A stretch of DNA of 42,314 nt from Hyphomicrobium sp. (GCA_002928395.1 PEQZ01000010.1:1-42314), one strand, 5' to 3'. Positions 22,141 to 31,366 are shown, counted from the stretch's first letter. Numbers and translations are program-made. The notes: generated from the letters alone by a model not told the origin.

Positions 22141-22845
22141 TCAATCGATCAGTCGACGCGCACGCAACTGCTTGGCTTCCGGCTCGGCATCGAGCTGGCG
22201 CGTAACGAGCGTCTCAATGTCCGCGAGCGCTGCGCCTCCGTTCGTGGCCGTTACCAGCGAGGCCCAATCCGCATCACTCTCTTCCGGCATCCAAACCAAT
22301 CGTCCGCGTCCGGATCGGGGATCGTTGCACATCGCCAGGGTGTCTTCGAATGACACTGCGCGCTGTTCAGCCAGCTCCCGGCTGCACACTTTGAAACTCT
22401 CGTTCTCGCCTGTCCAGCGCGGGCCGAACCGATACACGGCGGCGAACATGAGCTTCGCTTTGGTTTCATCGACGCCGTTGGCGCGCATGGCGGAGTAGAA
22501 TGATCGATGGACGTCCTGCCAGGGACGGCTTTTCGTTTTGCAGAAATGATCGTGGATGACAGACGCTTCCTTGTATCGGCCGTCCCAAGGTCCGCCGAAC
22601 AACAGCCGGAACGCGCGCGGGATCGACGCACCGTCGACGATCGCGCCTTTCGGTGCGGTCCACATCCGGTCCTGCGGGTCGCGATAGGCGAAGTCTGACA
22701 GCAGCTGGAAATCGCGCTCGGTCCCAGGGATTGGCTCGATCTGTAACTTGCTGAGGAACGAACCGTGGGACTGCTGGGCACTGACCGAGAACGGCCAGCC
22801 CAAGACCACGATTGCGAGTAGAACGGCCGCACGGTTCGCCCACAT
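22141..22845 (-). CDS. DUF1353-like secreted protein
   Basis: Signal peptide MWANRAAVLLAIVVLGWPFSVSAQ; TAPKGAIVDGASIPRAFRLLFGGPWDGRYKEASVIHDHFCK...VHRSFYSAMRANGV resembles DUF1353. Confidence 0.75.
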   Translation of the reverse strand: MWANRAAVLLAIVVLGWPFSVSAQQSHGSFLSKLQIEPIPGTERDFQLLSDFAYRDPQDRMWTAPKGAIVDGASIPRAFRLLFGGPWDGRYKEASVIHDHFCKTKSRPWQDVHRSFYSAMRANGVDETKAKLMFAAVYRFGPRWTGENESFKVCSRELAEQRAVSFEDTLAMCNDPRSGRGRLVWMPEESDADWASLVTATNGGAALADIETLVTRQLDAEPEAKQLRARRLID

Positions 22846-22922
22846 CTAAACACCCAGATCGATGGTTCAGCTATGCGCCGATTAAACTTTCACTGCGTGT
22901 CAACAGCGTGTCGATGCAGTCG

Positions 22923-22990
22923 CCGGCATCAACGCCACCGTGACGCTGACGCCCAGGGGCGCCCTGCACTTCAATATCCGCGACTTGGGG
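22923..22990 (+). pseudogene. Orphan fragment of a cytochrome P450 C-terminus (diverged duplicate of 20929-20996)
   Basis: ccggcatcaacgccaccgtgacgctgacgccc..gggcg..ctgcacttcaa.atcc.cga.ttgggg repeats the P450 3' end with about 6 mismatches over 68 nt; encodes AGINATVTLTPRGALHFNIRDLG and then loses the stop. Confidence 0.85.
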
Positions 22991-23021
22991 GGAACTCCAA
23001 TGTGCCAAACCCGACCGGCAC

Positions 23022-23057
23022 GAAAAATGCGCCGGACCAGCGCAACTGGTCCGGCGC
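23022..23057 (-). terminator. Putative Rho-independent terminator for the leftward cob cluster
   Basis: Perfect 12-bp arms gcgccggaccag (23029-23040) / ctggtccggcgc (23046-23057), 5-nt loop; on the minus strand the hairpin is followed by ATTTTTC. Confidence 0.75.
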
Positions 23058-23249
23058 GAAGGATCATCGGGGGGTGCGTGGCAAACAGACCACCCGATTG
23101 GAGCCTAGAACGAAAATACCATAGATACGGATCTCTAGGCATACTCCTTGTGTGTGCTCGGAAGATAATTCCGTCGACGCCATGCCTCGCGATCGAGACC
23201 CTTCCCGAGGACGACTGCCGCCACGCTTGGGTTCCAGCCGGCAATGCGT

Positions 23250-23795
23250 TCACAGTTCGATCGTCGTCGCCATGCCGTACGCCGGGATCAACGCCAGCCA
23301 CTCGGTGACGGGGGCACCGTCCAGCCGGCCACGAATGGCGGCGATAGGCCCGCCGTGGCAGACGGCGATGACATTTGCCTTGCGGTCGAGGCCATCGAGC
23401 CAGTCGTAGGCGCGGCGGGCCATCTCGCGCGTCGTCTCGCCGCCACCCGGACGAAACGTATCGGGTGCGTGGATCATGCCGTCCATGGCATTCCCGGTCT
23501 CGCGCCAGATATCGGCCCAGGCCCGGCCTTCCCAACTACCGAAGTCGCACTCGGCGAGCCGAGGCTCGATGACGAGCGGCAAGGACTTGAGCAGTGCAAT
23601 GCGGCCGGCCAGGACGCGCGCGCGACGCAACGGCGATGTGACGACGGCTTCGACGTCCAGGGCCGCAAGCTCGTGCGCCCGTCGCCGGGCAGCTGCGATA
23701 CCCTCAACGCTCAATGCCACATCGGACCGGCCATAGCAGCGGGAGAGCCAGCGGGCAGCGACGGCGGTGTGGCGGACGAGATGGGCAACGGCCAT
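23250..23795 (-). CDS. cobC: Histidine phosphatase family protein, probable alpha-ribazole phosphatase
   Basis: AHLVRHTAVAA phosphohistidine motif, EPRLAECDFGSWEGRAWADI, NVIAVCHGGPIAAI; adjacent to cobS and cobT. Confidence 0.8.
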   Translation of the reverse strand: MAVAHLVRHTAVAARWLSRCYGRSDVALSVEGIAAARRRAHELAALDVEAVVTSPLRRARVLAGRIALLKSLPLVIEPRLAECDFGSWEGRAWADIWRETGNAMDGMIHAPDTFRPGGGETTREMARRAYDWLDGLDRKANVIAVCHGGPIAAIRGRLDGAPVTEWLALIPAYGMATTIEL

Positions 23796-23811
23796 GTGGC
23801 AACCGTCAGGG

Positions 23812-24630
23812 TCAAGTATTACGCGCGAAGGCAAGGGTCGTCACCACGATGCCGGCGTAGGCGGAGAACCCGAGGCAATCTCCGGTGACCCCACCCAACC
23901 GCCTGAGCAGCATCGCGCGATACCAGGCGAGAAACACGGCGAGGACGACCGTTGCACCGATCATCGCCCCAGGGTCGACGGCGGCACCAAGTATCAGCAC
24001 CGGCGAAACCAGCGCCAGTCCCGCGAGGACCGTGCCCCATCCGGCCTGCTGGCCGACGTCCTTGGACAACCCTTCACGGCCAGCGATAGGCGGCACCAGC
24101 GCCATCACGAACAGGATGACGAGACGCCCGATCGCACCCGCCACGACCAGCACAACGACAGCCTGCAAGAGGCTTGATAGCGCGACGAGTGCGCTCGCCC
24201 TCAGCGCCACCCCAAGCCCAAGGCCGAGTGCACCGTAGCTGCCGACACGGCTGTCCTTCATGATTTCGAGAACCTGCTCGCGGGTCCAGCCGCCGCCCAA
24301 GGCATCGCAGAAGTCGGCGACCGCATCCTCGTGGAATGCCCCGGTCAAACGGGCTTCGACGGCAAGTGCCGCGATCACGGCGACGGGCCACGGCAGTGCG
24401 ATCTCGAGCAGCACCAACGCAAGTGCGGTCAGGCCGCCGACGAGCGCGCCGATCAGCGGGAAAAAGACGAGCCCGCGCCGGATGTCCTCAGGGAACGTGG
24501 TCAGATCGCGGGTCTGGCCGCCGGGCACAGGGAGCCGGGTCAAGAATTGGATCGCCGTGAACAGCGCCCGCGGCCAGGGCCGGTCATGCCAGGCCGCGGG
24601 ATGGACTGGCGCGGAAACGTCTTCAATCAT
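23812..24630 (-). CDS. cobS: Adenosylcobinamide-GDP ribazoletransferase
   Basis: FTAIQFLTRLPVPGG, GAFHEDAVADFCDALGGGWTREQVLEIMKDSRVGSYGALGL, GVTGDCLGFSAY; start overlaps cobT stop. Confidence 0.94.
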   Translation of the reverse strand: MIEDVSAPVHPAAWHDRPWPRALFTAIQFLTRLPVPGGQTRDLTTFPEDIRRGLVFFPLIGALVGGLTALALVLLEIALPWPVAVIAALAVEARLTGAFHEDAVADFCDALGGGWTREQVLEIMKDSRVGSYGALGLGLGVALRASALVALSSLLQAVVVLVVAGAIGRLVILFVMALVPPIAGREGLSKDVGQQAGWGTVLAGLALVSPVLILGAAVDPGAMIGATVVLAVFLAWYRAMLLRRLGGVTGDCLGFSAYAGIVVTTLAFARNT

Positions 24631-25646
24631 CGGCCGGTGACCTCTGCCAGCGTCGCAACCTCGGTCAACAGAGCGGCGGCTGCGTCGAGAAGCGGCATCA
24701 GAAGGAGCGCGCCGGTGCCTTCGCCCAGCCGGAGGTCCCATTCGAGATAGGGTTCGAGGCCGAGATGGGCGAGGGCGAGCGCGTGTCCGGGCTCGGCGCT
24801 GCGGTGGGCGGCGATGGCCGTGCCCATGGAACAGGGGTCGAGCACGAAAGCCGTGAGTGCCGCAGCACCGGTGACGTAGCCGTCGAGGATCACCGTAAGG
24901 CCCAACTGGCGGGCTCTGGCGATGGCGCCGGCCATGGCTGCGATCTCGAAGCCGGACACGCTGGCGAGAGCGGCTACCTGGTCGAGCGGCCAGAGGGCGC
25001 GGGCGCGTGCCACGGCGTCCGCCACGACACGTCTTTTTCTGTCGAGCGTCGCTGCGGTCGCGCCGGCTCCCGGACCTGTCGCCTGCTCAGCCGAGCACCC
25101 AGTCACCAATGCGGTCAAACAGGCGGCCGATGTGGTGTTGCCGATGCCCATCTCGCCGAGACCGAGGACCCGGCAACCGGCCGCCGCCACACGCCGCACG
25201 GTGGCGGCCCCGACATCCCACGCGGCGTGAAATTCCTCAGGCGTCATGGCGGGTTCGCGCGCGAGATTGCGTGTGCCCTGGCCGATGTGCCCGGCAGCGT
25301 GTTCCGGAGCAGGCAGCACCCGCGAACCGACATCGATCAGCCCGAGCGTCGTTCCAGAGGCGCGAGCCAGCGCCGAACTCGATGCGCGGCCCGACCCGAT
25401 CAGCGCAATCATGGCGGCCGTGACCTCGGACGGCCAGATCCCGACGCCGGCCTCGACCACGCCGTGATCACCGGCGAACAGCAGCATGTGGCGCGGCCGG
25501 CTGACCGGCGCCAGGGTCGACTGCGTTTCTGCGAGCCGGGCCGCCAGCCGCTCGAGCCGGCCGAGGCTGCCGACCGGTTTGGCCAGACTTTCGAGGCGCT
25601 TGCGAATGGCCTCCGCGGTGGCAGCTGGAACAGGGGTTTCACCCAC
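24627..25646 (-). CDS. cobT: Nicotinate-nucleotide--dimethylbenzimidazole phosphoribosyltransferase
   Basis: KPVGSLGRLERLAARLAETQ, FAGDHGVVEAGVGIWPSEVTAAM, GLGEMGIGNTTSAA, EPYLEWDLRLGEGTGALLLMPLLDAA. Confidence 0.95.
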   Translation of the reverse strand: MGETPVPAATAEAIRKRLESLAKPVGSLGRLERLAARLAETQSTLAPVSRPRHMLLFAGDHGVVEAGVGIWPSEVTAAMIALIGSGRASSSALARASGTTLGLIDVGSRVLPAPEHAAGHIGQGTRNLAREPAMTPEEFHAAWDVGAATVRRVAAAGCRVLGLGEMGIGNTTSAACLTALVTGCSAEQATGPGAGATAATLDRKRRVVADAVARARALWPLDQVAALASVSGFEIAAMAGAIARARQLGLTVILDGYVTGAAALTAFVLDPCSMGTAIAAHRSAEPGHALALAHLGLEPYLEWDLRLGEGTGALLLMPLLDAAAALLTEVATLAEVTGR

Positions 25647-25649
25647 GGA

Positions 25650-26201
25650 TCAGGCTCCTGAAACGCCGGGACGTGGCGGTTTCTGCGGCACGTAGCTGAG
25701 CTTCACGACCCCGTCCTGGAACGTCTCGATACCTTCGAACGACAGGGTCTGGCGATGCGCGAGATCGGCAATCAGCGGTAGTCCTCGGCCGAGCAGCACG
25801 GGCACGAGAAATGTCTCGATCAAATCGACACGGCCGGCGTCGAGCGCCGATTGCATGGCCACAGCACCGCCAACGATCCAGATGTCCTTCCGCGTCGCGG
25901 CTCGCGCGGCCTCGATGGCCGGCCCGATGCCACCGGCCTTGGGGAGTACGCCGTCCGGCACGCCCACCAGCGTGCGAGATGACATCACGAATGCCCGCTT
26001 GCCGGAGTAGGGCCAGTGGTCGCCGATGGCGCGGACGAATTCGTAGGTGCGCCGCCCCATGATCACGGCGCCGACCTCGGCGAAGAAATCGTCGAAGCCG
26101 TAATCGCGCGGATTGTGTTGATCGAGCCAGTCGACGGACCCCTCGCGGTCCGCGATGAAGCCGTCGAGTGATGTGGCTACGTAGAGGCGGACGCGCGACA
26201 T
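25650..26201 (-). CDS. Dihydrofolate reductase family protein (RibD C-terminal-like)
   Basis: MSRVRLYVATSLDGFIADREGSVDWL, VIMGRRTYEFVR, DIWIVGGAVAMQSAL, VPVLLGRGLPL. Confidence 0.88.
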   Translation of the reverse strand: MSRVRLYVATSLDGFIADREGSVDWLDQHNPRDYGFDDFFAEVGAVIMGRRTYEFVRAIGDHWPYSGKRAFVMSSRTLVGVPDGVLPKAGGIGPAIEAARAATRKDIWIVGGAVAMQSALDAGRVDLIETFLVPVLLGRGLPLIADLAHRQTLSFEGIETFQDGVVKLSYVPQKPPRPGVSGA

Positions 26202-26303
26202 CTCAGCCTTTCCAGGTCAGGCCAGTCTGCGAGCGCTTGGCAGCGCGTGCAGTGGTAACCGTTAGCCTCGTCGATCGACCGGACCCGCGCCTGTACCGCC
26301 CGC

Positions 26304-26460
26304 GTTCCGGTTCCGACAATTACGTCCCGTCGCAGCGCCGTCCGGAGCAAATTTCCGAACCATACGGAACACGAGCAAATCTATGATTCTCGTGCAGCTT
26401 TTGCATCTGACGTTTGGTTCTCTGACCAGCCGCGCGCGGGGACCAGACGTCAGATGCGCC
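26304..26460 (+). repeat. Dispersed palindromic element, copy 2 (composite, two hairpins)
   Basis: Hairpin A region ggttccgacaatt..gcaaatttccgaacc; spacer ctatgattctcgtgcagctttt; hairpin B gcatctgacgtttggt (26403-26418)/accagacgtcagatgc (26442-26457), 15/16 complementary. Confidence 0.8.
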
Positions 26461-26486
26461 ACACCAGGAACGGATCTCCCAGAGTG

Positions 26487-26909
26487 TCAGCCGACGATTT
26501 CATCCAAGCGGAAGTTCATCGAGATTTCCCGCTCGGCGGCGGCGGCGCTGTCGGAACCATGCGTCGAGTTCTCGCCCTTGGATACCGCGAACAGCTTGCG
26601 GATGGTGCCATCCTTGGCTTCCTTGGGATCGGTTGCACCCATGACGTCGCGGTAGGCCGAGATCGCGTTCTCGCCTTCGAGCACCTGCAGCACCACGGGG
26701 GCCGAGGTCATGAAGTCGCAAAGTTCGCCGTAGAACGGCCGCGCCTTATGCTCCTCGTAGAATTTCTCGGCCTGGGCACGGGTCCACCGCACACGTTTTT
26801 GGGCGACAATTCTGAGGCCCGCCTTCTCGATGACCGCGTTGATGCCGCCGGTCAGGTTGCGGCGCGTGGCGTCCGGCTTGATAATGGAGAAGGTGCGCTC
26901 GATGGCCAT
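26487..26909 (-). CDS. ndk: Nucleoside diphosphate kinase
   Basis: [45 protein letters not shown] active-site motif. Confidence 0.97.
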   Translation of the reverse strand: MAIERTFSIIKPDATRRNLTGGINAVIEKAGLRIVAQKRVRWTRAQAEKFYEEHKARPFYGELCDFMTSAPVVLQVLEGENAISAYRDVMGATDPKEAKDGTIRKLFAVSKGENSTHGSDSAAAAEREISMNFRLDEIVG

Positions 26910-27193
26910 CGGTGGTCTCGCTGATCTTTAGGTTGATCGAAAAGGGTCGGGAGTTCCGTGCCTTATAACTGTGGTGCCTCGAGCCATCAAGGCGGACAAC
27001 GGATCGGCACGATGGAGAGGCAACGCCGGGCTTTCGCCGGACCGCGACATTTGGGGGTCATTCGCCTTGGAACGGCCTGTTTGTTGGGTCCTTGTGTTGG
27101 GCGGTGACGTGACCAGGGCATCCGCCCGCGACACATCCGGGTTGTAGCACCGCTGGAGCACCGCGCCGTCGCGACGCCGTGGTGTGATGGCAG

Positions 27194-27221
27194 TGTTGCG
27201 ATTGACGTGTTGCGATTGACG
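27194..27221. repeat. Perfect 14-bp tandem direct repeat (tgttgcgattgacg x2)
   Basis: Direct reading, in the ndk / GYF-protein intergenic region. Confidence 0.8.
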
Positions 27222-27429
27222 GGCCGGGGCGAGACGTGGAAAGTGCTTGCGACTGCAGCGGATTTGCGTCGCATGTACACTGCGCCGTGCGGTCGACCTG
27301 CGGGGCGGCGCGGAACCAAGTGATCGCAAGCCGGGCATTGGCAAACCTCGGCTGGCTAGACAACGGCCGACGCGGGACCGGAGACACGAGTGAAGCACCC
27401 GCCGAGCGGCGCTTGGACTGGATGAGCCC

Positions 27430-28845
27430 ATGACCGTCATGCCCCCTGAGATCCAGTGGTACATCGCCCGCGACGGCAAGCAGTACGGACCGCTCAGCGA
27501 CGCGGAAATGGGCCTGTTCATGCGGGGCGGGCACCTGAAACCCGCCGATCTGGTGTGGCGGCCCGGCTTTTCCGATTGGCTACCGGCGGTGGTCGCCTTT
27601 CCCACCCTCGGGCAGGCAGCCACGCAATTGCCCCACCCGGGCAGCGCAAAACCACACCCCCCCGCGAGCAGCCCGCCAGCCGAGCAAGCATCGCGTTCCG
27701 GAGCGACACCGGCGTCCGACCACAACGCCAGCTCACAACCGAGCGGGGCCGGTGGCGGGTATACACAGCAATCGCCAACGGCACGGGGCAATGGACCGGC
27801 GGCCAGCGGCCAACCCGGCTTGCAGCCTCAGCCAGCCGTGCAACATGGCGCTACTCATTCATCTCAACCCAAAACGCAATCCCCCAACACGCAGGGCAAG
27901 GGCCAAACTGGTGACCCGTCGAGCGTGCGGGCAAGCGGTGGCCGATCGATCGTATCGGTCGAACAAGGCTACCCGCAGGACGATGCCCAGTCGGACGGCA
28001 GAGGCCGACACAGCCTGGGCCGGATGGCAGCCATCGCCGCAGCCCTCTTGGTGGTGGCCGGCGGAGGATGGCTGACGTACGCGAACCGCGAAGCCGTCAA
28101 GAAGGTGGTTTCGAGCTTCGTAGCCGGAGGATCGGGTTCGGCACGCAACGTCGATGCTTCCATTCCAGCCTTTGTCGCCGAGGGCGCGACCGCGGACGCC
28201 ATCGATGCGCGGTTCCAGAAGACGCCCCTGTGGAGCGTCGTCAAGCGCGGCTTCCCCGAATGGTATGGTGAGCAACTGCTGGCAACGACAAAGCTCAAGG
28301 CGGACAAGAAGCCGGACGCAACGATTACCAAGCATCTGCTCGAAGCCCTCGTCGCGCTCCGCCGCAAGCACGCCAACGACGCGCTCGCCGCTTCGACCCC
28401 GAAGCTGGTCTCCATCGCCAGCGCGTTCCTGGGCAACCTGAAGAAAATAAGCGCCCAGAATACAGCCACCTGCTACAGCTTCATCTCGCAAGGCGAGACC
28501 AGCCCAGCGATTATCGACCTTCTGCAGCAGCCGGGTGCGGAGACGGGCCTGCAGGCACAGGTGACCGCCGTGTTCGAAGCGATCGCGGACGGCCGGAAAT
28601 CGCCGGTCAAGCATGCTTCGCCCGAGAAGGCCGACTATGATGCGCTGGCCGAGCAACTGACCAAGATCGGCTGGAGCCAGGCCGACCTTCAACTGTTCGC
28701 TGACCCGCGAGCGCTGGCCCGAACCAGCCACGAACGCGTCTGCAAAATGGTCCAGGACTGGTTCGGCGCCCATATCGCGGTCAAGGACAGCGGCGCGCAG
28801 GAACGCCTGCTGATCGAAACGCTTCGGCCTGTGGTGGCAGGCTGA
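27430..28845 (+). CDS. GYF_2 domain protein with low-complexity linker and single TM segment
   Basis: IQWYIARDGKQYGPLSDAEMGLFMRGGHLKPADLVWRPGFSDWLPA GYF_2 pattern; P/S/Q/G-rich linker; TM MAAIAAALLVVAGGGWLTY. Confidence 0.75.
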   Translation: MTVMPPEIQWYIARDGKQYGPLSDAEMGLFMRGGHLKPADLVWRPGFSDWLPAVVAFPTLGQAATQLPHPGSAKPHPPASSPPAEQASRSGATPASDHNASSQPSGAGGGYTQQSPTARGNGPAASGQPGLQPQPAVQHGATHSSQPKTQSPNTQGKGQTGDPSSVRASGGRSIVSVEQGYPQDDAQSDGRGRHSLGRMAAIAAALLVVAGGGWLTYANREAVKKVVSSFVAGGSGSARNVDASIPAFVAEGATADAIDARFQKTPLWSVVKRGFPEWYGEQLLATTKLKADKKPDATITKHLLEALVALRRKHANDALAASTPKLVSIASAFLGNLKKISAQNTATCYSFISQGETSPAIIDLLQQPGAETGLQAQVTAVFEAIADGRKSPVKHASPEKADYDALAEQLTKIGWSQADLQLFADPRALARTSHERVCKMVQDWFGAHIAVKDSGAQERLLIETLRPVVAG

Positions 28846-28865
28846 CCTACGACGTCTCTAGTGTC

Positions 28866-28921
28866 GCGCATCTGACGCTTGCCCTCTTGCGGCTGGTCTC
28901 GAAGCCAAACGTCAGGCGCGC
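28866..28921. repeat. Dispersed palindromic element, copy 3 (hairpin B only)
   Basis: gcgcatctgacgcttg ... caaacgtcaggcgcgc, 13/16 complementary. Confidence 0.65.
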
Positions 28922-28968
28922 AATACGGCCGGCTGCGAGGCACGGGGCGAAGACCAGGGGGACCCAGC

Positions 28969-29319
28969 GTGATCGAATACGCCCTCAAGATCGTGGTCAC
29001 ATCCGCGCTCGTCGTGGCCATTTCGGAAGTTGCCAAGCGTTCGACCCTGTTTGGCGCGCTGATCGCATCATTACCGCTGACGTCGCTGCTGGCGTTCGTA
29101 TGGCTCTATGCCGACACGCGGGATCCGGGACGTATCGCGGCCCTCGCCAGCGGAATTTTCTGGCTGGTTCTCCCCTCGCTCGTGCTGTTCCTGGCGCTGC
29201 CGATACTTTTGCGGCAGGGCCTGGGGTTCTGGCCGAGCCTTGCGATATCGATGGCCATGACGGCGGCAAGCTATGGCGCGATGCTGTGGGTGCTGAAACA
29301 GGCCGGCGTCGAGATTTGA
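28969..29319 (+). CDS. DUF3147-like integral membrane protein
   Basis: GTG start; VIEYALKIVVTSALVVAISEVAKRSTLFGALIASLPLTSLLAFVWLYADT; multiple TM helices. Confidence 0.75.
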   Translation: MIEYALKIVVTSALVVAISEVAKRSTLFGALIASLPLTSLLAFVWLYADTRDPGRIAALASGIFWLVLPSLVLFLALPILLRQGLGFWPSLAISMAMTAASYGAMLWVLKQAGVEI

Positions 29320-29443
29320 CGGCGCGACCCCGCTTTGCCGCCATCACGACAGCGCCGACCTGGGGACCGACGATAAGGTTCATGGGGCAACACGGCGGCG
29401 AAAAGGATGACAGTCCGGGCGCGGCGGGGTATCCCGTCGACCC

Positions 29444-31366
29444 ATGCTGCACATCAACGAACTCACCTATCGCATCGAGGGGCGCCTAATCCTCGACCAA
29501 GCTTCGGCAGCGATCCCGTCGGGGCACAAAGTCGGGCTGGTCGGCCGCAACGGCACCGGCAAGACCACACTTCTGAAGCTGATTACCGGCGATATCGGAC
29601 AGGACGACGGCGGCGTCAGCGTGCCCAAGGGCGCGCGGATCGGCCATGTCGCGCAAGAGGCTCCGGGTGGAGACGCGAGCCTCGTCGAATGGGTGCTGTC
29701 GACCGATAGCGAGCGGCACGCGCTTCTTGCGGAAGCCGAGACTGCAACCGACCCGCACCGCATTGCCGAGATCCAGATCCGGCTGACCGACATCAGTGCC
29801 CATTCCGCACCCGCCCGCGCCGCCGAAATCCTGGCCGGCCTGGGATTCGATTCCGACGCCCAGGCAAAGCCGTGCCGCGCGTTCTCAGGTGGCTGGCGGA
29901 TGCGCGTGGCGCTGGCGTCGGTGCTGTTCCTCGAGCCCGACGTGCTGCTTCTCGACGAGCCAACCAACTACCTTGATCTCGAGGGCACGATGTGGCTCGA
30001 GAGCTACCTCAAATCGTATCCTCACACGGTGCTCATCGTAAGCCATGACCGCGACCTTCTGAACCGGGCGGTCGGTTCTATTCTGCATCTCGATCGGGGC
30101 AAGCTGACGGTCTACGCTGGCGGATACGATGACTTCGAGGAGGCGCGGCGCGAGAAACAACGGCTCGAATCCAAGCTCAAGAAGCGCCAGGACGACGAGC
30201 GCAAGCGGTTGCAGGCCTTCATCGACCGCTTCAAGGCGAAGGCGACCAAGGCCAAGCAGGCCCAGAGCCGGGTCAAGGCCTTGGCGCGCATGAAGCCGAT
30301 TGCAGATCAGGTCGAGGACCGCGTGCGCGAATTCTCGCTGCCCGATCCGAAGAAGATGCTGGCGAGCCCACTTTTGCGCCTCGACGGCGCATCAGTCGGC
30401 TATGCGCCTGGCCAGCATATCTTGTCCAATCTCAGCCTCCGGATCGACCAGGACGACCGCATCGCACTGCTCGGCCAGAACGGCAACGGCAAATCCACGT
30501 TCGCCAAGCTGATCGGCGGGCGCTTGCAGCCCTCGTCTGGCGAAGTGTGGGGTATGGCCAAGGTCGAGGTCGGATACTTCGCTCAGCACCAACTCGACGA
30601 ACTCAGTCCACTGAAATCACCCCTCGACCATATCATCGAGCTGATGCCGGACGCGACGGAAGCACAGCGCCGGACGCGGCTCGGATCGTTCGGGTTTGGT
30701 GCCGACAAGGCCGATACCAAGTGCGGCAATCTCTCGGGTGGCGAGAAGGCGCGGCTGCTGTTGGCACTGACCGCATTCAACGGTCCGCATATCTTAATCC
30801 TCGACGAGCCGACCAACCATCTGGACGTCGACAGTCGCGAGGCGCTGATCCACGCGCTGAACGACTACCAGGGCGCGGTTATTCTGATCAGCCACGACCG
30901 GCACTTGGTCGATGCCACTGCCGATCGGCTTTGGGTCGTCGGCGAAGGCACCGTGAAACCCTACGACGGCGACATGGAAAGCTATCGCGCCGAGTTGCTG
31001 GCCCAGCGCGGTTCACGCCCCCGCAATGCGCGCAGCACACGCGACGCCGAAGCGTCCGGGGACCCACGCGCGTCCCGCGCCGAATTGCGCCGGCTGGCGG
31101 CCGAGCGGCGGGCCGAGTTGGCACCACTCCGCAAGAGCGTACAGGCGGCGGAGAAGTCGGTTGAAAAACTAACCGCCGAGCTTGCGGCCATCGACACCAA
31201 GCTCGCCGATGCCGCGTTCTATGGGCGCGACCCGGCTGCGGCGCAAAAGACAGTGATGGATCGGGGCCATCTGGCCAAGCGGCTGGCGGCGGCCGAAGAG
31301 ACGTGGGTCGCGGCCAGCGAAGCCTACGAGTCGGCGGCCGCCGAGGCCATCGTCGAAGCGGAATGA
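29444..31366 (+). CDS. ABC-F family ATPase
   Basis: Two NBDs: GRNGTGKTTLLKLI / FSGGWRMRVALASVLFLEPDVLLLDEPTNYLD and GQNGNGKSTFAKLI / LSGGEKARLLLALTAFNGPHILILDEPTNHLD; charged linker and coiled-coil C-terminus. Confidence 0.95.
   Translation: MLHINELTYRIEGRLILDQASAAIPSGHKVGLVGRNGTGKTTLLKLITGDIGQDDGGVSVPKGARIGHVAQEAPGGDASLVEWVLSTDSERHALLAEAETATDPHRIAEIQIRLTDISAHSAPARAAEILAGLGFDSDAQAKPCRAFSGGWRMRVALASVLFLEPDVLLLDEPTNYLDLEGTMWLESYLKSYPHTVLIVSHDRDLLNRAVGSILHLDRGKLTVYAGGYDDFEEARREKQRLESKLKKRQDDERKRLQAFIDRFKAKATKAKQAQSRVKALARMKPIADQVEDRVREFSLPDPKKMLASPLLRLDGASVGYAPGQHILSNLSLRIDQDDRIALLGQNGNGKSTFAKLIGGRLQPSSGEVWGMAKVEVGYFAQHQLDELSPLKSPLDHIIELMPDATEAQRRTRLGSFGFGADKADTKCGNLSGGEKARLLLALTAFNGPHILILDEPTNHLDVDSREALIHALNDYQGAVILISHDRHLVDATADRLWVVGEGTVKPYDGDMESYRAELLAQRGSRPRNARSTRDAEASGDPRASRAELRRLAAERRAELAPLRKSVQAAEKSVEKLTAELAAIDTKLADAAFYGRDPAAAQKTVMDRGHLAKRLAAAEETWVAASEAYESAAAEAIVEAE

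Noticed and set aside
22940-23308. 122-aa ORF (MTLTPRGALHFNIRDLGGTPMCQ...)
   Set aside because: Starts inside the P450 tail fragment and runs through the cob terminator; best explained as a pseudogene read-through.
26202-26303. Possible cobalamin riboswitch upstream of the DHFR-cob cluster (a ccactg string on the minus strand)
   Set aside because: No B12-box context or supporting stems; region is short and merges with repeat copy 2.
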